From assembly GCF_003627215.1 (NCBI RefSeq), contig NZ_CP032677.1:4965501-5029500 (forward strand): a stretch of 64,000 nt of DNA, written 5' to 3'. Of this stretch, positions 38,545 through 47,888 are shown in pieces (the first letter of the stretch is position 1; the number at the start of each line of letters is the position of its first letter). The notes under the pieces are model-generated. The model was not told where the DNA came from and ran no database searches. It saw nothing but the letters and a program-made list of their open reading frames with translations. The translations under genes were made by a program, and so were the position numbers. Source of the stretch: Pseudomonas sp. Leaf58 (GTDB taxonomy: Bacteria; Pseudomonadota; Gammaproteobacteria; Pseudomonadales; Pseudomonadaceae).

Positions 38545-38630
38545 ATTCGCGGGCACGCCCGCTCCTACAGGTACAGCGCTAGCCTTGAAGGCTTCGGTAC
38601 TCCTGCGGGAGCGGGCGGGCCCGCGAAGGG
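38545..38630. repeat. Inverted pair of REP elements between hutH and the transporter gene
   Basis: CATTCGCGGGCACGCCCGCTCC begins at 38544, and the inverted arm GAGCGGGCGGGCCCGCGAAG ends near 38629. It interrupts the hut operon, so it may stabilise the upstream hutUH message or lower expression of the distal genes. A flanking GGCCGCACAGCGGCC hairpin follows. Confidence 0.8.
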
Positions 38631-38653
38631 CCGCACAGCGGCCCCAAGGGGCA

Positions 38654-40186
38654 TTACAGGCTTGGCAGCACACCGGCCGGCAGCAAACCGGTCAGGCTAC
38701 CCTTGGCCAACAGTTCCATGGCCTTTTCGATGTCCGGCGCGAAGAAACGGTCACGGTCGTAGTGCGGCACTTCGCTGCGCAGCGCCTTGCGCGCTTGCTC
38801 CAGCTTGGCTGAGGTCTTCAGGCCCTTGCGCAGGTCCAAGCCCTGGCAAGCACCCAGCCATTCGATGGCCAGCACGCCACGGGTGTTCTCGGCCATTTCC
38901 CACAGGCGCTTGCCAGCAGCCGGGGCCATCGACACGTGGTCTTCCTGGTTGGCCGAGGTTGGCAGGCTGTCGACGCTGTGCGGGTGCGACAGGGCCTTGT
39001 TCTCGCTGGCCAGGGCCGCGGCGGTAACCTGAGCGATCATGAAGCCCGAGTTGACCCCGCCGTTTTCCACCAGGAATGGCGGCAGCTGAGACATGTGCTT
39101 GTCCATCATCAGCGAGATGCGGCGCTCGCTGAGCGAACCGATTTCGGCGATGGCCAGGGCGAGGTTGTCGGCGGCCATGGCCACCGGTTCGGCGTGGAAG
39201 TTACCGCCGGAGATCACGTCACCTTCGGCAGCGAACACCAGCGGGTTGTCCGATACAGCGTTGGCTTCGATGCCCAGCACCTCGGCGGCCTGGCGCAGTT
39301 GGGTCAGGCAGGCGCCCATGACCTGCGGCTGACAGCGCAGCGAGTACGGGTCTTGAACCTTGTCGCAGTTCTTGTGCGACAGCGACACTTCGCTGGAATC
39401 GCCCAGCAGGTCACGGAAGCAGGCAGCAGTGTCGATCTGGCCGCGCTGGCCACGCACTTCGTGGATGCGCGCATCGAACGGCGAACGCGAGCCCAGGGCG
39501 GCTTCGACGCTCAGGCCACCGCAGGCGATGGCGGCGGCGTACAGGTCTTCACCCTGGAACAGGCCACGCAGGGCATAGGCGGTGGACGCCTGAGTGCCGT
39601 TGAGCAGGGCCAGGCCTTCTTTGGCGGCCAGGGTCAACGGTTCGAGACCGGCGACGGCCAGGGCTTCGGTGGCCGACAGCCACTGGCCTTTGTAACGGGC
39701 CTTGCCTTCGCCCAGCAGCACCAGCGACATGTGCGCCAGGGGGGCGAGGTCACCGGAAGCGCCTACCGAGCCTTTCAGCGGGATGTGCGGGTAGACTTCG
39801 GCGTTGACCAGGGCGATCAGCGCGTCGATCACCTTGCGGCGGATGCCCGAGAAGCCGCGGCTGAGGCTGTTGATCTTCAGCACCATGATCAGCCGCACCA
39901 GGTCGTCATCCAGCGGCGCGCCGACACCAGCGGCGTGGGACAGCACCAGCGAGCGCTGCAGGTTTTCCAGGTCGTGGCTGGCGATGCGGGTCGAGGCCAG
40001 CAGGCCAAAGCCTGTGTTGATGCCGTAGGCAGTACGGTCTTCAGCTATGATCTGCTCGACGCAGGCAACGCTGGCGTCGATGGCCGGGGCGGCGCTGGCA
40101 TCCAGTTTCAGGCGCACAGGCGCAGCATGGATGGCGCGCAGTTGAGCCAGGGTCAGGGTGCCTGGCTTAAGGGTCAATTCGGTCAC
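38654..40186 (-). CDS. hutH: Histidine ammonia-lyase (histidase)
   Basis: This 510-residue enzyme deaminates histidine to urocanate, the first step of degradation. Its MIO cofactor forms from Ala143-Ser144-Gly145 in [20 protein letters not shown]. Other signatures are [11 protein letters not shown] and the C-terminal [18 protein letters not shown]. The length is that of the P. putida enzyme. It is 107 bases downstream of hutU, and I see no promoter in that gap. Confidence 0.98.
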   Translation of the reverse strand: MTELTLKPGTLTLAQLRAIHAAPVRLKLDASAAPAIDASVACVEQIIAEDRTAYGINTGFGLLASTRIASHDLENLQRSLVLSHAAGVGAPLDDDLVRLIMVLKINSLSRGFSGIRRKVIDALIALVNAEVYPHIPLKGSVGASGDLAPLAHMSLVLLGEGKARYKGQWLSATEALAVAGLEPLTLAAKEGLALLNGTQASTAYALRGLFQGEDLYAAAIACGGLSVEAALGSRSPFDARIHEVRGQRGQIDTAACFRDLLGDSSEVSLSHKNCDKVQDPYSLRCQPQVMGACLTQLRQAAEVLGIEANAVSDNPLVFAAEGDVISGGNFHAEPVAMAADNLALAIAEIGSLSERRISLMMDKHMSQLPPFLVENGGVNSGFMIAQVTAAALASENKALSHPHSVDSLPTSANQEDHVSMAPAAGKRLWEMAENTRGVLAIEWLGACQGLDLRKGLKTSAKLEQARKALRSEVPHYDRDRFFAPDIEKAMELLAKGSLTGLLPAGVLPSL

Positions 40187-40293
40187 TTCGCTACTCCAAT
40201 CGCGTGGAGCCGCAGGCCCGTTCGTGGGTGCCTGCGCGCTCCTTCTTGTTATTCAGTATCACCCCTTGTGGGGTGCGATCCAAAGTGTGGCGA

Positions 40294-41967
40294 TCAGCCG
40301 GTGATCATCGGCAGGTCCAGGCCCTGCTCCTTGGCGCAGTCGATGGCGATGTCGTAACCGGCATCGGCATGGCGCATTACGCCAGTCCCTGGGTCGTTGG
40401 TCAGCACACGGGCGATACGCTCGGCGGCTTCATCGGTACCGTCGCAGACGATGACCATGCCCGAGTGCTGGGAGAAGCCCATGCCCACACCGCCGCCGTG
40501 GTGCAGCGACACCCAGGTGGCGCCGCCTGCGGTGTTGAGCAGGGCATTGAGCAGCGGCCAGTCGGAAACAGCGTCAGAACCATCGCGCATGGCTTCGGTT
40601 TCGCGGTTAGGGCTGGATACCGAGCCCGAGTCCAGGTGGTCACGGCCGATAACCACCGGCGCCGACAGCTCACCGCTGCGGACCATTTCGTTGAACGCCA
40701 GGCCCAGCTTGGCGCGCAGGCCCAGGCCAACCCAGCAGATACGTGCCGGCAGGCCCTGGAAGCTGATGCGCTCGCGGGCCATGTCCAGCCAGCGGTGCAA
40801 GTGGGCGTCGTCGGGGATCAGTTCCTTGACCTTGGCGTCGGTTTTGTAGATGTCTTCGGCCTCACCGGACAGCGCCGCCCAGCGGAACGGACCGACGCCA
40901 CGGCAGAACAGTGGGCGAATGTAGGCCGGGACGAAGCCTGGGAAGTCGAAGGCATTGGCTACGCCCTCTTCCTTGGCCATTTGGCGGATGTTGTTGCCGT
41001 AGTCGAAGGTTGGTACGCCCTGTTTCTGGAAGTCGAGCATGGCTTGAACGTGCACGGCCATCGACTGCTTGGCGGCCTTGACCACTGCAGCCGGCTCGGT
41101 CTGCGCGCGGTCGCGGTACTGCTCCCAGGTCCAGCCGGCCGGCAGGTAGCCGTTCAGTGGGTCGTGGGCGCTGGTCTGGTCGGTGACCATGTCCGGACGC
41201 ACGCCACGTTTGACCAGCTCTGGCAAGATTTCCGCGGCGTTGCCGTGCAGGGCGATGGAGATTGCCTTGCCTTCGGCGGTGTACTTGGCGATGCGCGCCA
41301 GGGCGTCGTCGAGGTCAGTGGCCTGCTCGTCGACGTAACGGGTTTCCAGGCGGAAGTCGATGCGGCTCTGCTGGCATTCGATGTTCAGCGAGCAGGCGCC
41401 AGCCAGGGTGGCGGCCAGCGGCTGGGCGCCACCCATGCCGCCCAGGCCGGCAGTGAGTACCCACTTGCCCTTCAGGCTGCCGCCGTAGTGCTGACGACCG
41501 GCTTCGACGAAGGTTTCGTAGGTGCCTTGGACGATGCCCTGGCTACCAATGTAGATCCAGCTGCCGGCGGTCATCTGGCCGTACATGGCCAGGCCCTTGG
41601 CGTCCAGTTCGTTGAAGTGTTCCCAGTTGGCCCAGTGCGGTACCAGGTTGGAGTTGGCGATCAGCACACGCGGGGCGTTGCTGTGGGTCTTGAACACGCC
41701 GACCGGCTTGCCCGATTGCACCAGCAGGGTTTCATCGTCTTCCAGGCGGGTCAGGGTCTCGACGATCTTGTCGTAGCAGGCCCAGTTGCGTGCGGCGCGG
41801 CCGATACCACCGTACACCACCAGTTCTTTCGGGTTTTCCGCGACCTGTGGATCGAGGTTGTTCATCAGCATGCGCAGTGGCGCTTCAGTCAGCCAGCTTT
41901 TGGCGGTCAGCTTGTTGCCACGTGGGGCACGGATTTCAACGTCACGGTATTTGTTGTTGTCGGTCAC
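40294..41967 (-). CDS. hutU: Urocanate hydratase (urocanase)
   Basis: This 557-residue NAD-dependent enzyme converts urocanate to imidazolonepropionate. I choose the GTG at 41967 (reading [17 protein letters not shown]) because AGAGGA lies eight bases upstream and it gives exactly the known length of the P. putida enzyme. The longer open frame would run through the operator. [18 protein letters not shown] is the NAD-binding segment, and the C-terminal [16 protein letters not shown] is highly conserved. Confidence 0.97.
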   Translation of the reverse strand: MTDNNKYRDVEIRAPRGNKLTAKSWLTEAPLRMLMNNLDPQVAENPKELVVYGGIGRAARNWACYDKIVETLTRLEDDETLLVQSGKPVGVFKTHSNAPRVLIANSNLVPHWANWEHFNELDAKGLAMYGQMTAGSWIYIGSQGIVQGTYETFVEAGRQHYGGSLKGKWVLTAGLGGMGGAQPLAATLAGACSLNIECQQSRIDFRLETRYVDEQATDLDDALARIAKYTAEGKAISIALHGNAAEILPELVKRGVRPDMVTDQTSAHDPLNGYLPAGWTWEQYRDRAQTEPAAVVKAAKQSMAVHVQAMLDFQKQGVPTFDYGNNIRQMAKEEGVANAFDFPGFVPAYIRPLFCRGVGPFRWAALSGEAEDIYKTDAKVKELIPDDAHLHRWLDMARERISFQGLPARICWVGLGLRAKLGLAFNEMVRSGELSAPVVIGRDHLDSGSVSSPNRETEAMRDGSDAVSDWPLLNALLNTAGGATWVSLHHGGGVGMGFSQHSGMVIVCDGTDEAAERIARVLTNDPGTGVMRHADAGYDIAIDCAKEQGLDLPMITG

Positions 41968-42032
41968 GGGAAAGGTCCTCTGCGGTCGTCCGCGGGCGGG
42001 TATGTCGTGGTCAATATACAAACACACCTTTA

Positions 42033-42046
42033 CTTGTATGTACAAG
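42033..42046. promoter_or_regulatory. HutC operator upstream of hutU
   Basis: CTTGTATGTACAAG is a perfect 14-base palindrome 66 bases upstream of the hutU start. It has the CTTGTATRTACA form of known hut operators, and the hutC-hutF gap holds a close relative. A further ATATACAAA lies nearer the gene. HutC would repress here until urocanate accumulates. Confidence 0.8.
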
Positions 42047-42107
42047 CATGGACAACCAAAATATTTAGACCTTTCCGCTGAATGGCTTGAGTTTTGTGGT
42101 TATGCAT

Positions 42108-42152
42108 AGATCGAGCGCCGCGCGGGCGGCGCTCGATCTCACAGGCGACAGA
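42108..42152. repeat. REP-like hairpin between hutD and hutU, fragment of the 54.5-kb repeat element
   Basis: AGATCGAGCGCCG (42108-42120) pairs perfectly with CGGCGCTCGATCT (42127-42139). The sequence GCGCGGGCGGCGCTC then TCTCACAGGCG is nearly the same as the right end of the array at 55382-55411. It lies after the hutD stop and may end the hutC-hutD transcript. Confidence 0.7.
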
Positions 42153-42169
42153 AACTTCCAGGCGAACCC

Positions 42170-42742
42170 TCAGCGCGGCGCCAGTTCGATCAGGCAGTAC
42201 CTTCCCTGCACATCCAGCTCCAGCAACGCGTCGTTGCCTTCCAGCCGCAGGCAATCATACAACCCCAAACGCTGCGTCTCGCGCCCAGCAATACCCACCT
42301 CGACCTGATTACTGGCCGCGAACAACAACACCGTCGAAGCCGAGCTGTACACCCGGCTGGTGCCATCCAACCACTGCAGCCGCGCCCGATAACGCTGCGG
42401 CGCATAGATCAAGTTGAAATCGCGAATCGCCCCACCCAGTAGCTTGCAGCTAACCTGGCTCTCGCCGCTGAAGGCAAACGCATCGAACGGCAGCAATGGC
42501 CGGCTGGCCTGGCCGTCGACCAGCAGGCGCATGCCGTCGCCCTGCAACACGGTGATAATCCGCTGATAGCCGGCGAAGGTGGAAAAGCCGCCGGACTCCT
42601 CGATATCGGCAATCGACAGGCGCCAACCAAAGCCGTCCAGGCCCTCGCCACTGTCGCGGGTAATTTCTTCGGTGAAACCGCCACCGTTCTTCCACGGCAT
42701 GCGCGGGTAATCCTGCGCACGCAACAACTGCAACTGGCTCAT
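42170..42742 (-). CDS. hutD: HutD, hut-regulon accessory protein
   Basis: This 190-residue cupin-like protein starts MSQLQLLRAQDYPRMPWKNGGGFTEEI. The PWKNGGG and GFGWRLSIADIEESGGFSTFAGYQR segments are hallmarks of the HutD family. In fluorescent pseudomonads HutD is reported to limit over-expression of the hut genes, possibly by binding formylglutamate; the mechanism is not settled. It overlaps hutC by four bases and is transcribed after it. Confidence 0.94.
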   Translation of the reverse strand: MSQLQLLRAQDYPRMPWKNGGGFTEEITRDSGEGLDGFGWRLSIADIEESGGFSTFAGYQRIITVLQGDGMRLLVDGQASRPLLPFDAFAFSGESQVSCKLLGGAIRDFNLIYAPQRYRARLQWLDGTSRVYSSASTVLLFAASNQVEVGIAGRETQRLGLYDCLRLEGNDALLELDVQGRYCLIELAPR

Positions 42743-43485
42743 TTACTGAAACGTCCTTCCAGGCGATGACGGGAACCGGGGTGGATCAGCCGCGCAGCGG
42801 TCACCGGCTGGCGGCCGGACCAAGTACGCCGGCGGATCAGCAGGCAAGGCTCGCCCCGCTCGATCTGCAACAGGCGGCATTCTTCCGGTTCAGCCAGGAT
42901 CGCCTCGACCACGTGCTCGCCCTCGGTCAGTGGCGCCACCTGGGACAGGTAGGCATAAGGCGTCTGCCGGGTGAAATCCTGCTTGAGGTATTCGGGGGCA
43001 ATCGCCGCGTTGACGTAGCGGTCCTCGATTTGCACCGGCACGCCGTTCTCGAAATGCACGATCAGCGAGTGGAACACCCGCTGGCCTTCGCGCATGTCCA
43101 GGGCCAGGGCCCGCTCGGAGCCGGCCGCTTCCTCGGTGAGAACAATCACCTGGCAGCTATGCTGGTGGCCACGCGCGGCGATCTCGTCGGCGATGTTGTT
43201 GACTTCGAACAACGCTGAACGGCCCTTGGGCTCAGCCACGAAGGTACCTACGCCCTGCATGCGCACCAGCAGGCCTTCGGCGGTAAGTTCGCGCAGGGCG
43301 CGGTTGATGGTCATGCGGCTGAAGCCCAGCTGGCTGACCAACTCGCTCTCCGAGGGCACCCGGTGATGCGGCGGCCAACTGCCGTTGTCGATCTGCTGGA
43401 TGATCATTTGTTTAACCCGGGCGTACAGCGGCGCCGGGCCCTCGCCCATCTGGGCAACCAGCGCGGAGACAGGAGGTGTCGGCAC
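42739..43485 (-). CDS. hutC: GntR-family repressor HutC
   Basis: This 248-residue regulator has an N-terminal winged helix (about 15-85; PLYARVKQMIIQQIDNGSW, RVPSESELVSQLGFSRMTINRALREL) and a C-terminal UTRA ligand domain that binds urocanate. The GTG start at 43485 (V-PTPPVSALVAQMGEG) is chosen to match the family length; GGAG precedes it at a longer than usual distance, and the upstream frame crosses the hutF operator. It is divergent from hutF and shares the control region. Confidence 0.95.
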   Translation of the reverse strand: MPTPPVSALVAQMGEGPAPLYARVKQMIIQQIDNGSWPPHHRVPSESELVSQLGFSRMTINRALRELTAEGLLVRMQGVGTFVAEPKGRSALFEVNNIADEIAARGHQHSCQVIVLTEEAAGSERALALDMREGQRVFHSLIVHFENGVPVQIEDRYVNAAIAPEYLKQDFTRQTPYAYLSQVAPLTEGEHVVEAILAEPEECRLLQIERGEPCLLIRRRTWSGRQPVTAARLIHPGSRHRLEGRFSK

Positions 43486-43551
43486 GGCGTTGGATCCTTG
43501 TGCAAATGGAATGAGCGGTAGCTTGCCGCAGTTTACCCGGCAGGCAAACGC

Positions 43552-43570
43552 CTGTATATGTATATACAAG
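43552..43570. promoter_or_regulatory. HutC operator between hutC and hutF
   Basis: CTGTATATGTATATACAAG contains the inverted arms TGTATA and TATACA. Its reverse strand begins CTTGTATATACA, matching the operator in front of hutU. It lies 24 bases before the hutF start, in a position to control hutF and possibly hutC itself. Confidence 0.75.
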
Positions 43571-43594
43571 TTAACAATAACAGGATTTTCACCG

Positions 43595-44959
43595 ATGTCC
43601 GCCTACTTCGCCGAACGCGCCCTGCTGCCCACAGGCTGGGCTAGCCATGTCCGCATCGAGGTCGCCAGCAACGGCCACGTGGCCCGCATTGAGCCAGGTG
43701 CTTCGGCCGAAGGCGCCGAGCGGCTGGCTGGCCCACTGCTGCCCGGCATGCCCAACCTGCACTCGCATGCCTTTCAGCGTGCCATGGCGGGGCTGGCGGA
43801 AGTCGCCGGCAACCCCAACGACAGTTTCTGGACCTGGCGTGACCTGATGTACCGCCTGGTCGGGCAGATCAGCCCGGAGCAGCTGCAGGTCATTGCCCGC
43901 CAGCTGTACATCGAGATGCTCAAGGCCGGCTACACCTCGGTGGCCGAATTCCACTATGTGCACCACGACCAGGCGGGCAAGGCCTACGCCGACCCGGCCG
44001 AACTGTCCCACCGCATCAGTGCGGCCGCAGCCGACAGCGGCATTGGCCTGACCTTGCTGCCGGTGCTGTACAGCCATGCCGGGTTTGGCGGCCAGGCCCC
44101 GAATGAGGGGCAGCGGCGCTTCATCAATTCCACTGAGCAATACCTGCAGCTGCAAGCGCAACTGGCCCCACTGCTGGCCGCGCAACCTGCGCAGCAACTG
44201 GGGGTGTGCTTCCACTCGTTGCGGGCGGTGACGCCAGGGCAGATCGCCGAGGTACTGGCAGCCAGCAACAAGCAATGCCCGGTGCATATCCACATCGCCG
44301 AGCAGCAGAAGGAAGTGGATGATTGCTTGGCCTGGAGCGGCATGCGCCCGTTGCAGTGGCTGTACGAGCATGTGGACGTAGACCCGCGCTGGTGCTTGGT
44401 GCATGCCACCCACGCCGAACCGGATGAAGTTACCGCCATGGCCCGCAGCGGCGCGGTAGCCGGCCTGTGCCTGACCACCGAGGCCAACCTGGGCGATGGG
44501 ATTTTCCCGGCGGTGGACTTCCTGGCGCAGGGCGGGCGTATGGGCATTGGCTCGGACAGCCACGTGTCGCTGAGCGTGGTAGAAGAGCTGCGCTGGCTGG
44601 AATACGGCCAGCGGCTGCGCGATCAGCGGCGTAACCGCCTGTATCGCGGCGACCAGCCGATGGTTGGGCGCACGCTGTATGACGCCGCGCTGGCGGGCGG
44701 CGCGCAGGCATTGGGGCAGGCGGTCGGGGAGCTGGCCGTGGGCAAGCGCGCCGACTGGCTGGTGCTCGATGGGCAGGACCCTTATATCGCCGTGGCCGAA
44801 GGCGATGCCATTCTTAACCGCTGGCTGTTTGCCGGCGGTGATCGCCAGGTGCGGGATGTGATGGTCAACGGACAGTGGGTGGTGCGCCAGGGGCGGCATG
44901 CGCAGCAGGAGGAAAGCGGACGGGCGTTTGCCGAGGTGTTGCACCAGCTTTTGGGATAA
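43595..44959 (+). CDS. hutF: Formimidoylglutamate deiminase
   Basis: This 454-residue amidohydrolase converts N-formiminoglutamate to N-formylglutamate and ammonia; it feeds HutG and defines the five-step route. The metal-binding site GMPNLHSHAFQRAMAGLAE is near residue 55, HIHIAEQQKEVDDC lies mid-protein, and GIGSDSHVSLSVVEELRWLEY holds the catalytic aspartate. ATG 43595 is chosen because the longer frame crosses the HutC operator and hutC. Confidence 0.96.
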   Translation: MSAYFAERALLPTGWASHVRIEVASNGHVARIEPGASAEGAERLAGPLLPGMPNLHSHAFQRAMAGLAEVAGNPNDSFWTWRDLMYRLVGQISPEQLQVIARQLYIEMLKAGYTSVAEFHYVHHDQAGKAYADPAELSHRISAAAADSGIGLTLLPVLYSHAGFGGQAPNEGQRRFINSTEQYLQLQAQLAPLLAAQPAQQLGVCFHSLRAVTPGQIAEVLAASNKQCPVHIHIAEQQKEVDDCLAWSGMRPLQWLYEHVDVDPRWCLVHATHAEPDEVTAMARSGAVAGLCLTTEANLGDGIFPAVDFLAQGGRMGIGSDSHVSLSVVEELRWLEYGQRLRDQRRNRLYRGDQPMVGRTLYDAALAGGAQALGQAVGELAVGKRADWLVLDGQDPYIAVAEGDAILNRWLFAGGDRQVRDVMVNGQWVVRQGRHAQQEESGRAFAEVLHQLLG

Positions 44960-44990
44960 GTGTGCCGGGGCCGCACAGCGGCCCCAAAGC

Positions 44991-45563
44991 TCAATGCATC
45001 TTGACGATCTGCTGGTCCGACGCACGCCAGATCAAGCGACTGGTGTCATAGCCCTGCTGGCGCGCCCTGGACATCAGGTTCTCGCGCTCCCAGGCCGGTA
45101 GCGTCGGCGTGCGCGACAGGATCCACAAGTGCTTACGGTCCGGGCTGCCGACCACTGCCGTGCGGTAGCGATCGTCCACATACAGTATCCAGTACTCGCC
45201 TTTGGCCACGCCTGGCACCAGCTTGGTGAACCAGTTGTCGAACTCGACCCACAACTTGTCAGTGTGCCCCGGCTCCTGAATGTTCGCGTGCCCCTCGGCG
45301 CGCAGCCATTCGTCACCCATGGTGCGGCAGCGGTTTAGCACACCGAGGCTACCATCCACCCTAAGGTTGTAGTGCGCCTCGGACTGCTCGCAGCCCGCTT
45401 GGTAGCGCATGGGCAAGCGCGCCAGCTCGTACCATTTGCCCTGGTAGCGCTTGAGGTCGACGTTGCCGGCAGTTTTCGGCGCCAGCGGGTCGTGTACGGA
45501 ACCGGCACAACCGCCCAGCAGTAAGGCCAGGCATACCCCCATCAGTAGGTACAGGTGCCTCAT
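44991..45563 (-). CDS. Outer-membrane lipocalin lipoprotein (Blc family)
   Basis: This 190-residue lipoprotein has the signal LLMGVCLALLLGGC with the lipobox cysteine at about residue 19. The lipocalin signature VDLKRYQGKWYELARLP follows, then a beta-barrel (VEFDNWFTKLVPGVAKGEYWILYVDDRY). Blc-type lipocalins bind lysophospholipids or fatty acids at the outer membrane. It overlaps the preceding lipoprotein gene by four bases, so the two are co-expressed. Confidence 0.92.
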   Translation of the reverse strand: MRHLYLLMGVCLALLLGGCAGSVHDPLAPKTAGNVDLKRYQGKWYELARLPMRYQAGCEQSEAHYNLRVDGSLGVLNRCRTMGDEWLRAEGHANIQEPGHTDKLWVEFDNWFTKLVPGVAKGEYWILYVDDRYRTAVVGSPDRKHLWILSRTPTLPAWERENLMSRARQQGYDTSRLIWRASDQQIVKMH

Positions 45564-45814
45564 TTGAGACCCTGCCCTGAATACATCAGTACCTTGTCAG
45601 CCGCGTACTGCACGCTAATGAAGCTCTTCTCGTCCCCCCAAGTGCAGCTGCTCATGCCCAGCGCGCCAGAGCACTCGGTCGGCGTGCCGAGCAACTGCTC
45701 GACCTCGGCCTTGTTCATACCGGCCTTGATCTTGGAATAGTTTTCCTGGTTGATCTTGCTGCAGGCAGTCAGGACGACGCACAGCGACAACAGGGCGAGG
45801 GAACGCAAAGACAT
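45560..45814 (-). CDS. Small lipoprotein, BamE/SmpA-like (DUF3862 type)
   Basis: This 84-residue protein has a lipoprotein signal (SLALLSLCVVLTAC) followed by SKINQENYSKIKAGMNKAEVEQLLGTPTEC, the start of a BamE-like fold. ATG 45814 is preferred over a GTG nine bases upstream because AGGAG is eight bases before it. Two further cysteines (ECSG and SSCTW) could form a disulfide. The function is unknown. It is the first gene of a two-gene unit with the lipocalin gene. Confidence 0.88.
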   Translation of the reverse strand: MSLRSLALLSLCVVLTACSKINQENYSKIKAGMNKAEVEQLLGTPTECSGALGMSSCTWGDEKSFISVQYAADKVLMYSGQGLK

Positions 45815-45970
45815 GAAGGACACTCCTGGAGAGATGAGACAGGCGAGTGGCCTGCAGTGACCTTCGACGGAAAAAACCCTCCCAGGTTCCCTGCCCTCCC
45901 CCCTTTCCCCCTACGCCATTGGTCGGATGGCCACTACTGTGCGATTAATCACAAAGCATTAGCCGACCCA

Positions 45971-46012
45971 AACAAAAGGCCGCCCCCTGAAGGAGCGGCC
46001 TTGCGTCGCGAC
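45971..46012 (-). terminator. Intrinsic terminator after the fbp-DUF924 unit
   Basis: On the - strand AAGGCCGCTCC, loop, GGGGCGGCCTTTTGTTT forms a strong stem with a T-rich tail. It lies about 25-65 bases after the DUF924 stop. A second hairpin, GGCCTGCACAGCAGGCC, sits between it and the stop. Confidence 0.85.
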
Positions 46013-46038
46013 GGCCTGCACAGCAGGCCCCGAGGGCA

Positions 46039-46635
46039 CTAGAACCTCGAGCCAGGCTCTAGCAAAAAGTCCATCTCCTCGCTGGTACTTGGCCGCTCCA
46101 GCACCAGGTTGCGGTGCGGGAAGCGCCCGAACCGGGCAATCACCCGCTGGTGCTGTTCGGCATAGTCGAGGAAGCCTTCGAACAGCCGGCGATTGGCTTC
46201 TGGCTGTTCGTCCAGCAGCACCCGGTAGCGCTCGACGCACAGGTTCTGCCAGTCCAGCACCTCGGCATGCTCAAGCACCAGCAGCACGAATACCCGCTGG
46301 ATCGGCAGCAGCTGGTAATCCCAGCCCTTCTGCAGGCCCTGCATGGCCACCACCTGGGCACGCCGGTCGCCTTCGAAGGCCCGCGGTGTGTCGCGGTAGA
46401 GCATGCGCGGCAACTGGTCCAGCAAAATCAGCAGGCCCAGCCAGCCTTGCGGGCTTTGCTGCCACTCGTCGAGCCCACCCGCCAGGGCATGCTCGACCAA
46501 GTCGCCAAACAGCGCCTGAGCCTCGGCATCGTGATGCTTGCCGAACCACAGCGTGCTCTTCTCGTCAGCCACGGCCTGGGGACTGGTGCCCCAACCGAAC
46601 CACCACTCCAGCAACGGCTGCCAAGGTGCGAGCAT
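46039..46635 (-). CDS. DUF924 family protein
   Basis: This 198-residue all-helical protein begins MLAPWQPLLEWWFGWG and carries the DUF924 pattern LILLDQLPRMLYRDTPRAFEGD, QRVFVLLVLEHAEVLDWQ and ARFGRFPHRN. The family folds like TPR proteins; no activity is established. It starts three bases after the fbp stop, so it is in an operon with fructose-1,6-bisphosphatase. Confidence 0.9.
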   Translation of the reverse strand: MLAPWQPLLEWWFGWGTSPQAVADEKSTLWFGKHHDAEAQALFGDLVEHALAGGLDEWQQSPQGWLGLLILLDQLPRMLYRDTPRAFEGDRRAQVVAMQGLQKGWDYQLLPIQRVFVLLVLEHAEVLDWQNLCVERYRVLLDEQPEANRRLFEGFLDYAEQHQRVIARFGRFPHRNLVLERPSTSEEMDFLLEPGSRF

Positions 46636-46638
46636 GAT

Positions 46639-47649
46639 TTACTCCTTGTGATAGGCGGTTGCGCGCTCGACCTCTTCCTTCGAGCCGAGGAAGACCGCCA
46701 CGCGCTGGTGCAGGCCCTCTGGCTGGATGTCGAGGATGCGATTGTAACCGTCGGTAGAGGCGCCGCCGGCCTGTTCGATGATGAACGACATCGGGTTGGC
46801 TTCGTACATCAGGCGCAGCTTGCCCGGCTTGCTCGGCTCGCGGGCGTCACGTGGGTACATGAACAGGCCGCCACGGGTCAGGATGCGGTGCACGTCGGCC
46901 ACCATCGAGGCGATCCAGCGCATGTTGTAGTTCTTTTTCAGCGGGCCGGTCTCGCCTGCCAGCAGTTCGCCCACGTAGCGCTGTACTGGGGCTTCCCAGT
47001 GGCGCTGGTTGGACATGTTGATGGCGAACTCGGCAGTGCTTTCCGGTACGCGAATGTTTTCGTGAGTGAGGACGAAGCTGCCCAGCTCGCGATCCAGGGT
47101 GAAGCCCTTGACGCCGTTGCCCAGGGTCAGGATCAGCATGGTCTGCGGGCCGTAGATGGCGTAACCGGCGGCGACCTGCTGGGTGCCCGGCTGCAGGAAG
47201 GCGTTTTCGTTCAGGGTTTCGTTCTGGCTCAGGTACTCGTTAGGGCAACGCAATACCGAGAAGATGGTGCCGACTGACACGTTGACATCAATGTTGGACG
47301 AACCGTCCAGTGGATCGAACACCAGCAGGTAGGCGCCTTTCGGGTACTTGCCCGGGATCTGGTAGGCATTGTCCATTTCTTCGGAGGCCATGCCAGCCAG
47401 GTGGCCGCCCCACTCGTTGGCTTCCAGCAGGATATCGTTGGAAATAACGTCCAGTTTCTTCTGGACTTCGCCCTGCACGTTTTCCGTGCCCATGCTGCCC
47501 AGCACACCGCCGAGGGCGCCTTTGGACACGTGATGGCTGATTTCCTTGCACGCACGCGCCACCACTTCGATCAGGAAGCGCAGATCGGCAGGGGTATTGT
47601 TGCTGCGGGTCTGCTCGATCAGATAGCGACTCAGGGTAACGCGGGACAT
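46639..47649 (-). CDS. fbp: Fructose-1,6-bisphosphatase, class 1
   Basis: This 336-residue enzyme catalyses the gluconeogenic step from fructose-1,6-bisphosphate to fructose-6-phosphate. The metal-binding active site [15 protein letters not shown] and [21 protein letters not shown] are conserved. The start at 47649 ([15 protein letters not shown]) is the family start. Pseudomonads have no phosphofructokinase, so this enzyme runs only toward sugar phosphates. Confidence 0.97.
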   Translation of the reverse strand: MSRVTLSRYLIEQTRSNNTPADLRFLIEVVARACKEISHHVSKGALGGVLGSMGTENVQGEVQKKLDVISNDILLEANEWGGHLAGMASEEMDNAYQIPGKYPKGAYLLVFDPLDGSSNIDVNVSVGTIFSVLRCPNEYLSQNETLNENAFLQPGTQQVAAGYAIYGPQTMLILTLGNGVKGFTLDRELGSFVLTHENIRVPESTAEFAINMSNQRHWEAPVQRYVGELLAGETGPLKKNYNMRWIASMVADVHRILTRGGLFMYPRDAREPSKPGKLRLMYEANPMSFIIEQAGGASTDGYNRILDIQPEGLHQRVAVFLGSKEEVERATAYHKE

Positions 47650-47800
47650 GTATGGCTCCGAAAGGATTGTGGGGATTAAAAACCCCCGCAGTTTACAGGG
47701 AGAGTTGCGGGCTAGCGAGTGATGAGACTCGCCACGGCTCTCAGACGGCACAATAGGTCGGTAGTTCAGCCTGCGCCAGGCCGGTGGTCCGGTTGTGGTC

Positions 47801-47876
47801 CATCCGCGTGCACGCCCGCTCCCACAAGGTCCGAACCTGGGATCCTTGTGGCCGCGGGCGGGCCCGCGAAGAGGCC
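47801..47876. repeat. Inverted pair of REP elements between glgP and fbp
   Basis: CATCCGCGTGCACGCCCGCTCC (47801-47822) with CCACA following, then the divergent inverted arm GCCGCGGGCGGGCCCGCGAA (47851-47870). Both are imperfect REP copies. The block follows the glgP stop and should end or stabilise that transcript. Confidence 0.7.
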
Positions 47877-47888
47877 GCCAGGCTTACA

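Noticed and set aside
38936..42081. Long + strand open frames opposite hutH and hutU
   Set aside because: Codon-complement artefacts of GC-rich genes; the - strand proteins are full-length histidase and urocanase.
41968..42169. Sigma-54 promoter for hutU
   Set aside because: RpoN/CbrB control of hutU is known in pseudomonads, but the best GG...GC pair I found (in TTGGTTGTCCATGCTTG, - strand) has eight, not ten, bases between, so I did not annotate it.
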